This document shows positions 38,817 to 51,000 of a stretch of DNA of 64,000 nucleotides, piece by piece. How positions within the stretch are numbered: position 1 is the stretch's first letter; each line of letters starts with the position of its first letter. The translations under genes were made by a program, and so were the position numbers. Origin of the DNA: Balneolaceae bacterium. GTDB lineage: Bacteria > Bacteroidota > Rhodothermia > Balneolales > Balneolaceae. The notes below the pieces were generated by a model, which saw nothing but the letters and a program-made list of their open reading frames with translations, was not told the DNA's origin and did no database searches. The stretch spans positions 1 through 64,000 of the forward strand of contig JAXHMK010000002.1 of the NCBI GenBank assembly GCA_034521495.1, read 5' to 3'.

Positions 38817-40223
38817 TTAAGAAACCAACTCCATATTTTCGGGATCCCATTGAACGACCCGTTGCTCCTTCAAACTTGTGTTTGTTAGAAGAGCAGGAGC
38901 TGCAGCTCTGAATCCAAAGGTGGAATCTTCGAACACAGGTGTGCCATTTCGGATGGAATCGAAGAAATTGACGAAGTGATCCAGTCTTGAATCATAACCA
39001 TCAGGTGTACGGAACTCTTCGGTTTGATTCATGGCAGGTTTATATTCCACTTCATCGGCATGCTCCTCACGATAGTTTTCTTTGAACTCATTCTGTACCT
39101 CTTCAGAAAAGGTGAGCAAAGAGTTATAGCCTTGTAGATCATCCAGGGAAGGTTCTCTTCGCGGAATTCGAGTCAATTTAACAGAACTTCCGGGAGATAT
39201 TTCCATCGCGCCTTCGTCTCCAATAAACTGGAATCGTGTGCCCGTTCCGCCGCCGTCTGCAAGATTACTTTGCAGTGTAAGTGTAAAATCAGGATGATTT
39301 TCTGTTTCCGGATAGTGGTATTGGCCATTAATTACATCAGGTGCTTCACGTCCGTCAAACCATGAGCGGAGGCCGCCAGTCCCTGAAACATGAGTTGGGC
39401 CTACTGCACCAAGAACGGTATGAATTCCGGTAAACAAGTGAACAAAAAGATCTCCGGGAACGCCTGTTCCGTAATCGTCATAGCATCTCCATCTGAAGAA
39501 TCGCTTGGGATCCCATGGTCTCTCCGGTGCATCTCCAAGAAACAGATCCCAGTCCACTGTTTCAGGAGTAGCATCTTCGGGCATTGAATATTGCCATGCA
39601 CCGAGTGAGGAGTTCCGGTTGTATACAGCAACTACCTGGTTCAGAGTCCCGATAGCTCCTGACTCGTAAAGCTCTTTTGCTTTTTGAAAAATCATGTCAC
39701 TTGTAAACTGGCTGCCCACCTGCAAAACGGCATCGCTTTGTTGATCAGCCCGGATTACCTCGTGTCCCTCATCAATCTGCTGGACCATCGGTTTTTCGCA
39801 ATAAACATGTTTACCAGCACCCAGGAAGTCAATGGAATGTTTTGCGTGCCAGTGGTCGGGTGTGCAGAGCAGGACGGCGTCAATATCGTCTCTTTCCAGA
39901 ATTTCCCTGTAATCTTTTGTGGTGAAGACATCATCTCCGAATACCTCTTTTGTGCGAACCAATCTCGAGTCGTAGCAGTCGGCCGCGGCAACCATTTTTA
40001 CGCCCGGAACCTCCAAGGCTGTTGGTGTATCAAAATGGGCGATGATTCCCATACCAATTGTGGCAATTTGAATTTGATCATTCGCCTGAAACTTTTTTTT
40101 CCAGTCGCGACTTTGTAGCTCCTCAAACCGTTCAGCAGCTTTGCCACTTTTTGGGGCAATTGCCAGGCCGGCCAATCCGAGAGCGCTGTTTCGCAGAAAA
40201 TTTTTACGAGAAATATTAGACAT
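38817..40223 (-). CDS. Gfo/Idh/MocA family oxidoreductase with Tat signal
   Basis: About 468 residues from the ATG at 40223, which has GGAG seven bases upstream. A TTG eight codons earlier has no better support. The N-terminus SRKNFLRNSALGLAGLAIA resembles a twin-arginine signal (RK variant), so it is probably exported folded with its cofactor. The Rossmann loop IGMGIIAHFD and the EKP motif in VYCEKPMVQQI identify the family, which oxidises or reduces sugars and inositols with NAD(P). Near the GH3 gene on the other strand, so carbohydrate metabolism is likely. Confidence 0.92.
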   Translation of the reverse strand: MSNISRKNFLRNSALGLAGLAIAPKSGKAAERFEELQSRDWKKKFQANDQIQIATIGMGIIAHFDTPTALEVPGVKMVAAADCYDSRLVRTKEVFGDDVFTTKDYREILERDDIDAVLLCTPDHWHAKHSIDFLGAGKHVYCEKPMVQQIDEGHEVIRADQQSDAVLQVGSQFTSDMIFQKAKELYESGAIGTLNQVVAVYNRNSSLGAWQYSMPEDATPETVDWDLFLGDAPERPWDPKRFFRWRCYDDYGTGVPGDLFVHLFTGIHTVLGAVGPTHVSGTGGLRSWFDGREAPDVINGQYHYPETENHPDFTLTLQSNLADGGGTGTRFQFIGDEGAMEISPGSSVKLTRIPRREPSLDDLQGYNSLLTFSEEVQNEFKENYREEHADEVEYKPAMNQTEEFRTPDGYDSRLDHFVNFFDSIRNGTPVFEDSTFGFRAAAPALLTNTSLKEQRVVQWDPENMELVS

Positions 40224-40689
40224 ATTCACTCCATTTAAATTAATCAATATATAGTTAGTTATCGGGCGATCTGACCTCAGAAATTAGTTCCCGAACATCT
40301 TTTTGTGATATAAACTTTGAGCAAAGTATATATCAAACAGGTTATTTAAAACCTGTCACTAAATCAATAATAATCTGGGGTGAATTGGAGGTGCTATTGC
40401 ACAATTCCGAATTCGCTATCTAATAAAAAATCAAAATGTTGGTAAATGCTAAGAAGCTTCCCTGCTGGGTGGATTTAATGGCTCATCATTCTGTTGGGTG
40501 TCCCTGCTGATTGAAAGATTAGAAATTTTTGGTTTGATCCAGGTTTTAAGAGTCTTGGTTTTGTTTTCCATGGTTGATTGGTTTAGATCGTTGGTTTTAA
40601 ATAGTTGCTTGTACTTCGTTTCGCTCTTTCCCCTTCTCCCGCTGGGAGAGAGGGGAACCGGTTTTCGCGGGTCAGCGACCCGCGCTACG
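40224..40689. other. Gene-free spacer with hairpins at its right end
   Basis: Nothing coding is recognised. Two hairpins are near the right side: CCCC.TCTCCC/GGGAGA.GGGG (about 40629-40654) and GCGGGTC/GACCCGC (40666-40682). The second lies just beyond the surface-protein stop codon on the minus strand but lacks a T-run. Confidence 0.5.
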
Positions 40690-43600
40690 TTACTTCACAA
40701 TGGTCAATTTCTTAGTCATAATCGTACTTCCGGCTTGTAGCCGATACAGGTACACGCCGCTGGAAAGTTGGCTGGCATCGAAGTTGACGGTGTGACGGCC
40801 CGCTGATGTCTGTTCGTTGACCAGCGTAGCAATGTGGCGCCCTACCATATCGTACACATCCAGGCGCACTTCGGCAGATTGCGGCAGTTCGTAGCTGATG
40901 ACCGTGGTTGGATTGAACGGGTTCGGGTAATTCTGGTTCAGGGTAAAATCATCAGGCACGTCTCCCAATTCGGTTCGTCCATCTACGCCGGAAGCAGCCA
41001 CCAGTAGTTCAAACCGCGGTGTGGCCCCGGCATTCATCCGATGAGTATGTAAGCCCATAGATCCGATTTCAGCTACTTCACTCATCGGATGAGTATCCTT
41101 GGCGATTTGAACTGGCTCGATTTCAAACGTGTACCTGTCAGTTTGATTCAGATCAATCACATCGTTCGTTCGGGTATCCTTCAGAAAATACTGGCCGTCA
41201 AATACGTGTTGATCCGGCAGATTCCAGGATAAGGTGAATGAACGGTTTTCTGTGGTTTGTACGCCAATGGGGATGGTGGTTTTTGCCTGTTGATCTGTTT
41301 GGGTTGATTCACTCATCGCAGATTCATCCACAGGAGGCCGGCTTTGCAGCGCGTATTTGTTACCTTTTTGATCCAGGGAGTGGAGCGAAACCCAGTGTTC
41401 GGCTAATCCTGCTGCACTCAGTTTGGGCGCATCGATGGGATCAAGACCGGGCGTTGCTTCAGCAGAGAAAAAGATGTGAGTGGAATTGGAGAATTTCTGT
41501 TCTTCGTCCTGAACCGTTAATCCTATGGCAAACTCATTATTCACAATCCCTGATTTTTCAGACGATTTGGATGTGGATTGTTCTGAAGTTTCTAATGAAG
41601 ATGTCGATGCTTTTTGAGCAACTGCTTTCTGTTGATATTTAAAATATCCCGGCTCGGTACTTTCTTCGTATGCGTCTTCAGGAATACCAAGAGATGGATT
41701 GGAGGCCGTGGTTCGTATCCAAAATGCCTGGAACGGGGAGATGAGTACCTCGCCTTCTTCAAGATCACAACTCACATTGACATAATCGCCAAAACCTGCC
41801 CCGGCATTGGGATTCCAAAAATAGAGCGAGGTTGCAATTTCAGCATCTGTAAACTCGCAAAAGTTCAGTGCAATGGGATGCGGATTGGCAAGCAGGTAGA
41901 AATTGCCGGGATTGGCGCTGCTGTCGTCCCCGTTGTAGTCCAGGCCGCTGTAGTTGAAACTGCCGTCCAGTTCCTCCCAGGATTCGCCGGAGGATAGAGT
42001 TGTGGGTAGCTCGTCTTCAACAAGAACAATAAATCCTTTACCCGGATCGATTTCTGAGTTCATGTTTCCAACGGCATTCCATTCGTACTCATCTTGATCC
42101 AGTTGATAAAGAGTAGGAAACGCGGCGGACGCCGTTTCTACAGAGATCGGATCAAGGAAACTGCTAAAGGTTTCGCCATCCGACGGACTGGTCATAAACC
42201 GCCAGCCTTCACTGCCGGTCAGTTCTACGGTGGCAGCCGCCAGATTGATGGTCAGGGTGTAGGTGTCTTCACTTTCATTATCGCTGGAGTCCTTAATGTT
42301 AAAGTCGAATTTATCGTAGTCTATTCCATAAGCGGTGTTATCATCCGGAGTCCAAACAAGATCTTCGTTGTCAATATCGCCGACTAAAATATCCTGCCCG
42401 TCCGAAACAACATTGCCGTCCAGTTCCAGGCTGCCCTCTTCCGGGAGATCCTCGACATGAACAAATAAATTGTTATCCGTCTGGCTAAAATCATCAGGGG
42501 TAAAGGTGTACCCGTTTTGATTACCGGCAAGAACTCGGTTGTCATTTCCAGATAGGGGAGTACTGATTGTAAGTTCATCCGTTGCAGGATCGGCAATCGT
42601 GCTGTTGCCGGAAGACAGTGCAGAGGTTGTACTTGTATAGTTTCCGAGTCTGGCATTATTTGGAAGTTGCAGGGTAACATCAAATGTGCAGGTACTTTCA
42701 CTCGAAGTATTGCCTCCGGTAAGGGTGAGTGTACTCGTACCCGATATTTGAGAACCAGCTCCGCAAACATCGTTTTTTGGCAGGCCAGAAGCCTCCAGCC
42801 CGGGTAGTAGAGCATCCAGATCATCCGTAAAGTTGAGATTAGCCAGAGACTCAGACGTATTGTTTGTAATCGTGAACTCCAGGGTTACGGTGTTGCCAAC
42901 GGCAACGGGATCATCAAAAGATTTGGTGAATTGAATAGCGCCTGGGTCACCCTGGAATTCGTAGGCTCCCATATCAATAATTTCGGTCTCACCATTAAAA
43001 ACCCGCGAGTTATCTGCAAGGTCTGTGTCGTTATCAACATCACCGCCGGCATCTGTATAAAGCTGGTTGCTCGCTTTGTTAATAGCCGGGCTAAGCTCCT
43101 GTAAACTATAATCTCTATTATCCGGATCAGCATAAAGCGGGTCATCAGTAATGGAATTTGTTATCGTTCGGTCACCCGTGCCGGAAATGTCATCTTCAAT
43201 ATCTATTTCATCGTCGAAGTTACCATACAGGCTGTATTCGAGTGTTAAAGATCCGTTACTTGAAATTTCGTTGCCGGGTTGTGAGGCATTGTTCCCCCAA
43301 ATAATGGAATTACTTATTTCTGTCGTACTATTTTCGCGGGTACGAATTCCACCGCCACCGCCATCAGTTTCATTATTTGCGAATGTGGCATTGGTTATTT
43401 CTGCCGAGCTATTTCTATCCACATAAATTCCTCCTCCACCTTGGCTCGCACTGTTTTCAGCGAAGAGTGCATTGGTAAGTGTGACAGAACTCTCTTCGAA
43501 GTTATACATCCCCCCGCCGTTAATAAGAGCGATATTATTGATGAAACTGACATTTCTAAGCGAAGGAGAGCTGTTGTCGTTATAGATACCTGCTCCACTG

Positions 43601-45547
43601 GAGTTACTGGTATTATCTCTGAAGATGATATTTGTTAAAACGGGAGAACTGTTTTGATTATTCATTCCTCCACCATCCAGGAAGGCTTTGTTTCCCCTGA
43701 ATATGATATTTCGGACCGTTGGATCTCCATTTTCATTGTTCATCCCTGCGCCATCAAAGATTAATTCCGAACCGTTATTTGCAAAACCTCCGGTAACCAA
43801 AAAGCCGTCGATAACGGCGCTGTTGCCGGTATTGCTTTCCGGTCACAATTTGGTAGCTGTTGTTGCCACTAATATGATCTGTTTGCGAGGGAGTAGATGA
43901 ATTCTCATCGCTATTTGTGGATGGGGCGAAGTCGTCATCATTGTCATCTATATCGCCACTCAGAATAGTTGTATGAGTTTTCCAATCGCGGTTTTCAAGG
44001 GATTCTTCATTCCCATCAAATCCACCATACACTTCTACATGGTTGACCAGTTGAAAGGTTGCTGACTGGTCCCCCTCTTCGCCCGGCGTATAGGTTCCGG
44101 CTGCTACCCAGATTTGGAGGGTGCCGTCCTGCTCTGCATTCCAGTCTGATGCCGCCCAATTCAAAGCGCGCTGAAGCTCACGAATAGCATTATCCCAGGA
44201 ATCCCCGCTTTCGTTTCCACCTTCCAGATTGATATTCACGAACAGTATATTTTCATTATTGGGATCAATTGGTTTTTCGGAATCGGTTGGCTCACCCTGG
44301 AATTCGTAGGCGCCTATATCAACAGTTTCTGAGTTATAAATTCGAGAGGTACCGGCCAGGTCGATAGTAATTCCTTCTGCTACTCCACCTGTCTCAAAAG
44401 GACTATTGGTTCCAACATTGATCGCAGGGCTGTTACCTTGCAATCTATAGTTGCCGACAGAAGTATCTTCAAATATTGGATTTTCATTGATAATTGTAGA
44501 TTTCATCTCCGCAATTAGTATCTGTTGGACAACCACCCTGAACCAATGAGTAACGGACGTTCGGTGAAGCGTTTAGGTTCCCAATTTCATTGCCTGCACC
44601 GGCATTATTACCAAATAAAATGGTATTCCTTATCATAGGACTGCTTTTGCCGTTACTTCCTTCATTAGAAATAGCCCCGCCGCGAAACCCAAATCCGCTT
44701 AGGTCGGCAGTGTTGTTAAAGAACGTAGAATTTGTAATGATTGGACTACTATCTCCACTATTTAAGCCAACATTATTGATGGCCCCACCACTGTTTTGGG
44801 CGTTATTATTCGTAAAAAGGCTGTTGGTAATGATTGGGCTGCTTTCACCGTTGTTAATCCCCTGGTTATAGATGGCTCCTCCGCTTTCAGCAGAATTTTT
44901 ATCAAATATTATACTCGTGAGTGTAGGGCTGCATATATTTTTCGCTTCCGTTGCCATCGCAGAAAATACCACCTCCGCGGTCGTTTGGAGAAGAAGAGGC
45001 ATCGGCGTTCCCGCCGGTAATGGTTACACCCTCCAAAACAGTAGAGTTGGTAATATTTGTACTCTTCCGTCCCATCAAATACCAGTACGTGATAGTTATT
45101 GTCTGAAGCATCATTAGCACTGCCGATATCCCCGGAGAGCACAACGGGGTGATCGGCGGGATTGCGCTCGTTAAATGAGTCACCGGAAGCAAAGCCGCCA
45201 TAGATTTCAATCCCGTCCTGATTGCCGGTGATTGTAAAGCTGTCGTCCCGATTCGTACCGGGATGATACGTTCCCTCGGCAATCCAAATTTCATCGTTGA
45301 ATGTTGCAGCAGTTAAAGCATCTTGCAGGTCGGAGAAAGCATCGCCCCATGAGGAGCCGTTGTTCCCACCTCCGGAGACTTCGCTGTTTACGTATAAGGT
45401 AAGCGGAGGATCAAATACACCTTCGAAGGCACCGAGATCTACTGTTGAAGAATTGTCACTGATACGATTATCACCCATTATATCGAATGGAATTGGTTCG
45501 CTTGTATCTCCGTCACCGTCAAGATCTGGAGTGTCTGCCGGAATATC

Positions 45548-46445
45548 GCTATTACTGCCTGTATCGATGGCGGGGCTGTTGGGTTGTAGTTGCAGCCCGT
45601 CATCTGTGGTGGCGAAGACGCCGTCGGGGCCGGCCACATCTCCCGAATTGACAAATTGGGGATTGGCGTCAATGTTGCCGGTACCCGGATAGCCGCCGTC
45701 CACCAGGGAGTAGGTGATTATTGGAGTGGCTATGCGGTTAAAGATTTCGTCACCATTTCCATAGATAATACTATTTGTGATTACGGGGTTGCTTGCCTCC
45801 CCATTGGCGCCGGTGTTGTAGATAGCTCCACCTTTGTCGAAAGCAGTATTGTTGTAAAAAATGCTGTTAGTGATAACAGGAGTACTCGGACCGCTGCCAT
45901 CTATTCCACCTCCGACATTTCGGATCGCGCCGCCAAAGACAGCTTTGTTATTGAAGAATATTGCATTGGCAATCAAGGGGCTGCTTTCACCGCCAGCGCC
46001 ATCGTTGTAGATAGCTCCACCTAAATTACCTTGATTGTCGGTGAAGACAATGTTGGAGAGGGTGGGGCTGCATGTGTTGCCGCTCTCCGGCGGCCGTTAC
46101 AGAACAGGCCGCCGCCCGCGTTATGGGGGAAATCAGTGGCGTTTTCTCTGGCGTAGCCGGCAGTCACCGTCACGCCGTCGAGCACGGTGGCACGGGTGAT
46201 GTTATCGAAATTTCTGCCGTCAAAGAAGAGCACATGGTAGCTGTTGTCCGAGTGGTTACCGGAGGTACCGATCTCCCCGGAGAGGACGACGGGATGGGCG
46301 CCGGGATCGCGGCCGGAACGGGTTGATTCGTTACCGGCAAAGCCCCCGTAGATCTTCAGGCCATTTTTGTTACCGTTGATTCTGAAACTATCGTTCCGGT
46401 CCGTACCCGGATAATACGTCCCCTCCGCTATCCAAATCTGGTCAT
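45548..46445. repeat. 0.9-kb direct repeat, copy 1 (inside the surface-protein gene)
   Basis: Nearly identical to 46645-47545, offset by about 1,098 bases. Much of it (for instance 45560-46010) matches base for base. Each copy codes for one beta-helix unit. Confidence 0.85.
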
Positions 46446-46644
46446 TTTCCGTAGCAAATGAAATTGCATCTTGTAGGTCAGGAAATGCATCATTCCAGGA
46501 CGATCCGTTACCTGCACCGGTAGCTGAGGCATCAACGTAGATCGTCAGGGCCGGATCTGGCTTTTCATAGGCACCCATATCGACGTTTTCGTATTGGATA
46601 CGGGCCGTACCGGTGAGGTCTGTGGTCAACCCATCAGGTACGGC

Positions 46645-47545
46645 ACTATTATTTCCTGTATCGATGGCGGGGCTGTTGGGTTGCAGTTGCAGCCCGTCAT
46701 CTGTGGTGGCGAAGACGCCGTCGGGGCCGGCCACATCTCCCGAATTGACAAATTGGGGATTGGCGTCAATGTTGCCGGTACCCGGATAGCCGCCGTCCAC
46801 CAGGGAGTAGGTGATTATTGGAGTGGCTATGCGGTTAAAGATTTCGTCACCATTTCCATAGATAATACTATTTGTGATTACGGGGTTGCTTGCCTCCCCA
46901 TTGGCGCCGGTGTTGTAGATAGCTCCACCTTTGTCGAAAGCAGTATTGTTGTAAAAAATGCTGTTAGTGATAACAGGAGTACTCGGACCGCTGCCATCTA
47001 TTCCACCTCCGACATTTCGGATCGCGCCGCCAAAGACAGCTTTGTTATTGAAGAATATTGCATTGGCAATCAAGGGGCTGCTTTCACCGCCAGCGCCATC
47101 GTTGTAGATAGCTCCACCTGAAATTACCTCGATTGTCGGTGAAGACAATGTTGGAGAGGGTGGGGCTGCATGTGTTGCCGCTCCCGCGGCCGTTACAGAA
47201 CAGGCCGCCGCCCGCGTTATGGGGGAAATCAGTGGCGTTTTCTCTGGCGTAGCCGGCAGTCACCGTCACGCCGTCGAGCACGGTGGCACGGGTGATGTTA
47301 TCGAAATTTCTGCCGTCAAAAAAGAGCACATGGTAGCTGTTGTCCGAACGGTCACCGGAGGTGCCGATCTCCCCGGAGAGGACGACGGGATGGGCACCGG
47401 GATCGCGGCTGGAACGGGTTGATTCGTTACCGGCGAAGCCTCCGTAGATCTTCAGGCCATTTTTGTTACCGTTGATTCTGAAACTCTCGTCCCGGTCTGT
47501 AACCCGGATAACATGTTCCCTCCGCTATCCAGATCTCATCAGTCC
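46645..47545. repeat. 0.9-kb direct repeat, copy 2
   Basis: Partner of 45548-46445. The two differ by scattered substitutions and a few indels at the frameshift sites near 47120 and 46088, where one copy keeps the frame that the other loses. Confidence 0.85.
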
Positions 47546-47717
47546 CATCAGCTGATGAAAATCGCATCCTGGAGGTTATTATAGGCATTACCCCACGATG
47601 TTCCATCATTACTACCTGAAGCATTTATATCAACATAAATAGTCTCTTGGGCTTTACAGATATTGTAAAAAACCAAGGATAAAATGATTGTAAATAAGAT
47701 TTTTTGGGTATTCATTT

Positions 47718-47882
47718 TTACGTTTCTTGATCTGAATTTTCTGATTCACGTTTATCCTCATCTGACTCCTCAGATTCTTCGTCCTGAGATAAAATCGATT
47801 CAAGCGCACCCACCTCAATACTCAGAGGATCGTCTGGTTTTCTTGATGTGGGTTCGGAATCGTTATCATCTTCTAAAGCCAA
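47718..47882 (-). CDS. Possible small acidic protein or 3' remnant of a lost gene
   Basis: 54 codons from a TTG, with no ATG in frame before a stop. The translation is strongly acidic with serine (SILSQDEESEESDEDKRES) and ends in TAA three bases before the surface-protein ATG. The reading is coherent and free of stops, but it may equally be the tail of a gene whose front was lost. Low confidence. Confidence 0.25.
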   Translation of the reverse strand: MALEDDNDSEPTSRKPDDPLSIEVGALESILSQDEESEESDEDKRESENSDQET

Positions 47883-48027
47883 AGCAGAGTTTGTTTTTTG
47901 CTTACCGGTCTAAATAGTATAGATTTAAGCCCTTAAGGGTTTTCACAAATCGTGCAAATCCTTGTACTTTTGTTGGCAGAATCCTTTCAGAAGGGGCAAA
48001 ATGTTCAAATAGGGAACAGAACTTGGT

Positions 48028-51000
48028 TTGACGATTTTCTCAAAAAGACAACATTTCAGTCATCTTTTCTTTCTGATTACTTGGATTGTTCTCTGTGTGA
48101 GTCAGCCTGTACAGTCACAAAATCAGTCTCGTTTTGTTCATCCTGACTACATTCTTGAACACTGGGATATTGAAGACGGATTACCTGTCAATTCCGTTAA
48201 CAAAGTGATTCAAACATCCGATGGATACCTTTGGCTGGCTACAACGGATGGACTGGTTCGGTTTGATGGTGTTTCGTTCACTCCATTTAAAACGTGGCAA
48301 TATCCCGGTTTGTCCAGTAACCGAATTGATGGAATTGTGGAGGCACCGGACAGCACGCTCTGGCTGGAGACCGAGCAGCAACATCTTGTAAAATTCGATG
48401 AGTTAACATTCGCGGAGATCGATTCATCCGAAACCTTCAACGGAAACCTGGTCAACAAGCTTTATCTCGATTCTCAAGGGCGATTGTGGATTGGTTCAGA
48501 TACAGGCCTGAATCTTTATGAAAATGGTCAGCTTGAACCGTTTTCCCCGAAGAAAATTCAGGGGGAGATTGATCGCATTTTTTACCAGAGCAATGGCACA
48601 CTTTGGCTGAGGGATGGATCCAATCAGAATATCTATCGGTTTGGATCAGATAAAATCCTTCAAAAAATTGCAGAGGGTCAAGCTGTTGATGATGCGACTC
48701 CGTTTTTTGAAGACGATCTGGGGAATCTTTGGTTTTCCACGCCGGACAGCCTGTTCAGATATCAAAATGGTATCAAGGAGTCCTTTCAAACGTCAGTAGA
48801 AATTATCGATATCTACCAGGCATCCGATACGCTCTGGTTTTCAACCGATGGCGGCGGGTTTATGTATTTCAAGGGTGGGAAAATTGTCGAGGTCGGAAGA
48901 GGAGAGGAAACGGAAGTGTTGCTGAGTGGTTCCTTTTTTGAAGGGCCAAACGGACAGCTCTGGAAAGCAACGGGAAATGAAATTTATCGCGGGGATGAAC
49001 TGATCATTCGAAGCCCGACCGATATTACAGACGTGATGTTTGACCGCGAAGGAAGTCTCTGGTTTGGAACTTGGAATGACGGGTTATATCGCATCAAACC
49101 AAATCTGTTTACCGTGTTCAGTACGGAAGAAGGCCTGCCAATGCGAATTGTATATCCCGTTTTGGAGGACGACCAGGAAAATATTTGGCTGGGCATGCAT
49201 GGAGAGGGAGTCGCCAGAATCAGCAATGCAAAAGTGATGAGCGGTTATAATTTCATTGGAAAAGAATCCGATGCGTATATGAGATCTCTCTGGCAAAAAG
49301 ATGACGGGACGATCTTGGCTTCGATGTTTGATGACGGAGTGTATGAATATGTCGAGGGTACCAAAAATTTCAGGCTGTATCCAACACCGGATGAACTGAA
49401 TTCATCAACTGTAACGGCACTCTTTGAAGATTCTTCCGGCCGGTTATTTATCGCTTCCGATAACGGTTTTTTTATTGAAGAAAATGGCGAATGGAGATCT
49501 TATAGTAACAGCGATTTCGAGGGAGCAAACCGTATTCGAACAGCAGAAGAAGCTCCCAATGGAGATGTTTGGTTTGGGACGAACGGTTCCGGAATTGTTC
49601 GGTTGGATGGGAATGAGTTTACCACCTTTACTACGAGCGATGGCCTCTCCAGTAACCTGATACGATCCATTTTTATTGAAGAAAGCCAGGGAGAAATGAA
49701 TTTGTGGATCGGGACCGAAGATCGCGGACTCATTCACACAATTTGGAGTGAAAATTCAGATAGCCTCGGACAAATTACATTGATGGATCGTTCTGACGGG
49801 CTTTTCGACAATGTGATTCATTCGATTGTAGATGACCAAAATGGGAAATTCTGGATGAGCACGAACCGCGGAATTTTTTGGGTCCAAAAATCAGAGCTTT
49901 ATGATTTTACGGCTGGGGAGATTTCTGAAATTCGATCCACATCCTACAATGAAGATAACGGAATGAACAACCGGGAAGCGAACGGAGGTATTTTTCCGTC
50001 AGGAGTTCGCTCGTCTGATGGAAGGCTTTGGTTTCCCACGCAGGATGGAGTGGTGGTGGTAGATCCCACATCGGTCAACAGGAATGCGCTTCCTCCAAAA
50101 GTTGTGATTGAGCAGGCAGAGGCGGATACATCTGTCTTCAACATGCCAGAAGAGATCTCGCTGGAAGCCACTCAACGGGACCTTACCATTCAGTACACCG
50201 GGCTGAGCTACATGGTTCCGGAGGAGGTGCAATTCAGGTATCGAATCAAAGAGTTGAATGAAAACTGGACGGAGGCTGGAACTCGGCGAGAAGCATTTTA
50301 CACAAATCTACCCAAAGGAAATTTTACGTTCCAGGTTACGGCCGCAAATAATAATGGGTCCTGGAATGAATATCCCGCTGAACTGGCTATTACCGTTGCT
50401 CCCTATTTTTACGAAACAACGTGGTTTCTCATTTTATGCGCTTTTTTGATTACTGGACTGGTACTTGGCATTTTTCAATGGCGGATGCATCGCCTTAAGA
50501 TGGAAGAGAAAAGACTGAAAGTGAAGGTGAGTGAACGCACAAAAGAGTTGCGTGAAGAGAAAAAGAAAACCGAGCAACAGGCAGAAGATCTGAAAGAATT
50601 AGATCGTGCCAAGTCCAGGTTTTTTGCAAATGTGAGCCATGAATTCAGAACACCTCTAACGTTGATTTTAAATCCTCTTCAGCAGTTGTTGGAGAATAAA
50701 AAAGGGCTTAAAGATAAAGAGAGAGAGAAAATGGAGATGATGCTCCGCAATGGTCAGCGGTTGATGCGCCTGATCAACCAGATTTTGGATATTGTAAAAC
50801 TGGAAACCGGCAAGATGAGTTTAAATCTCCAACCCATAAATATGGTGGAGTTTTCTGAGGAAACGCTGAAGATGTTTCGCCCGATTGCGGATCAAAGAGA
50901 GATAGAACTGCATTTTACATCGGAGTTAAATGAATCCTATGTGAAGGCAGACTTTCAAAAAATGGAACAGGTGTTGGGAAATTTGATTGCTAATGCCGTA

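Larger units (their letters stand above)
40690..47715 (-). pseudogene. Giant right-handed beta-helix surface protein with T9SS sorting domain, frameshifted
   Basis: Read through eight small indels, it is one protein of about 2,340 residues: a signal peptide (MNTQKILFTIILSLVFYNIC), four passes of a beta-helix/PMP-like unit (IYVDxxAxGxxxGxSWxxAxxxLQDA, then IWIAEGTYxPG, YGGF, PVVLSGxI and repeats of SPxITNSIFxNNxAxxxGGAIYN), a DUF11-like domain (GLPKNDVCGAGSQISGTSTL), Ig-like regions and a C-terminal type IX sorting signal (NYPNPFNPTTVISYELP). The frame breaks lie near 47559, 47501, 47120, 46088, 45065, 44940, 44495 and 43837, mostly one-base changes in short runs. Start ATG is at 47715. The intact downstream frame is 40690-43800. 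Either a decaying gene or local assembly error. Confidence 0.75.

Noticed and set aside
45297-47121. Long plus-strand frames opposite the surface-protein gene
   Set aside because: They mirror the repeated beta-helix code and recur identically in both direct repeats, so they are antisense shadows.
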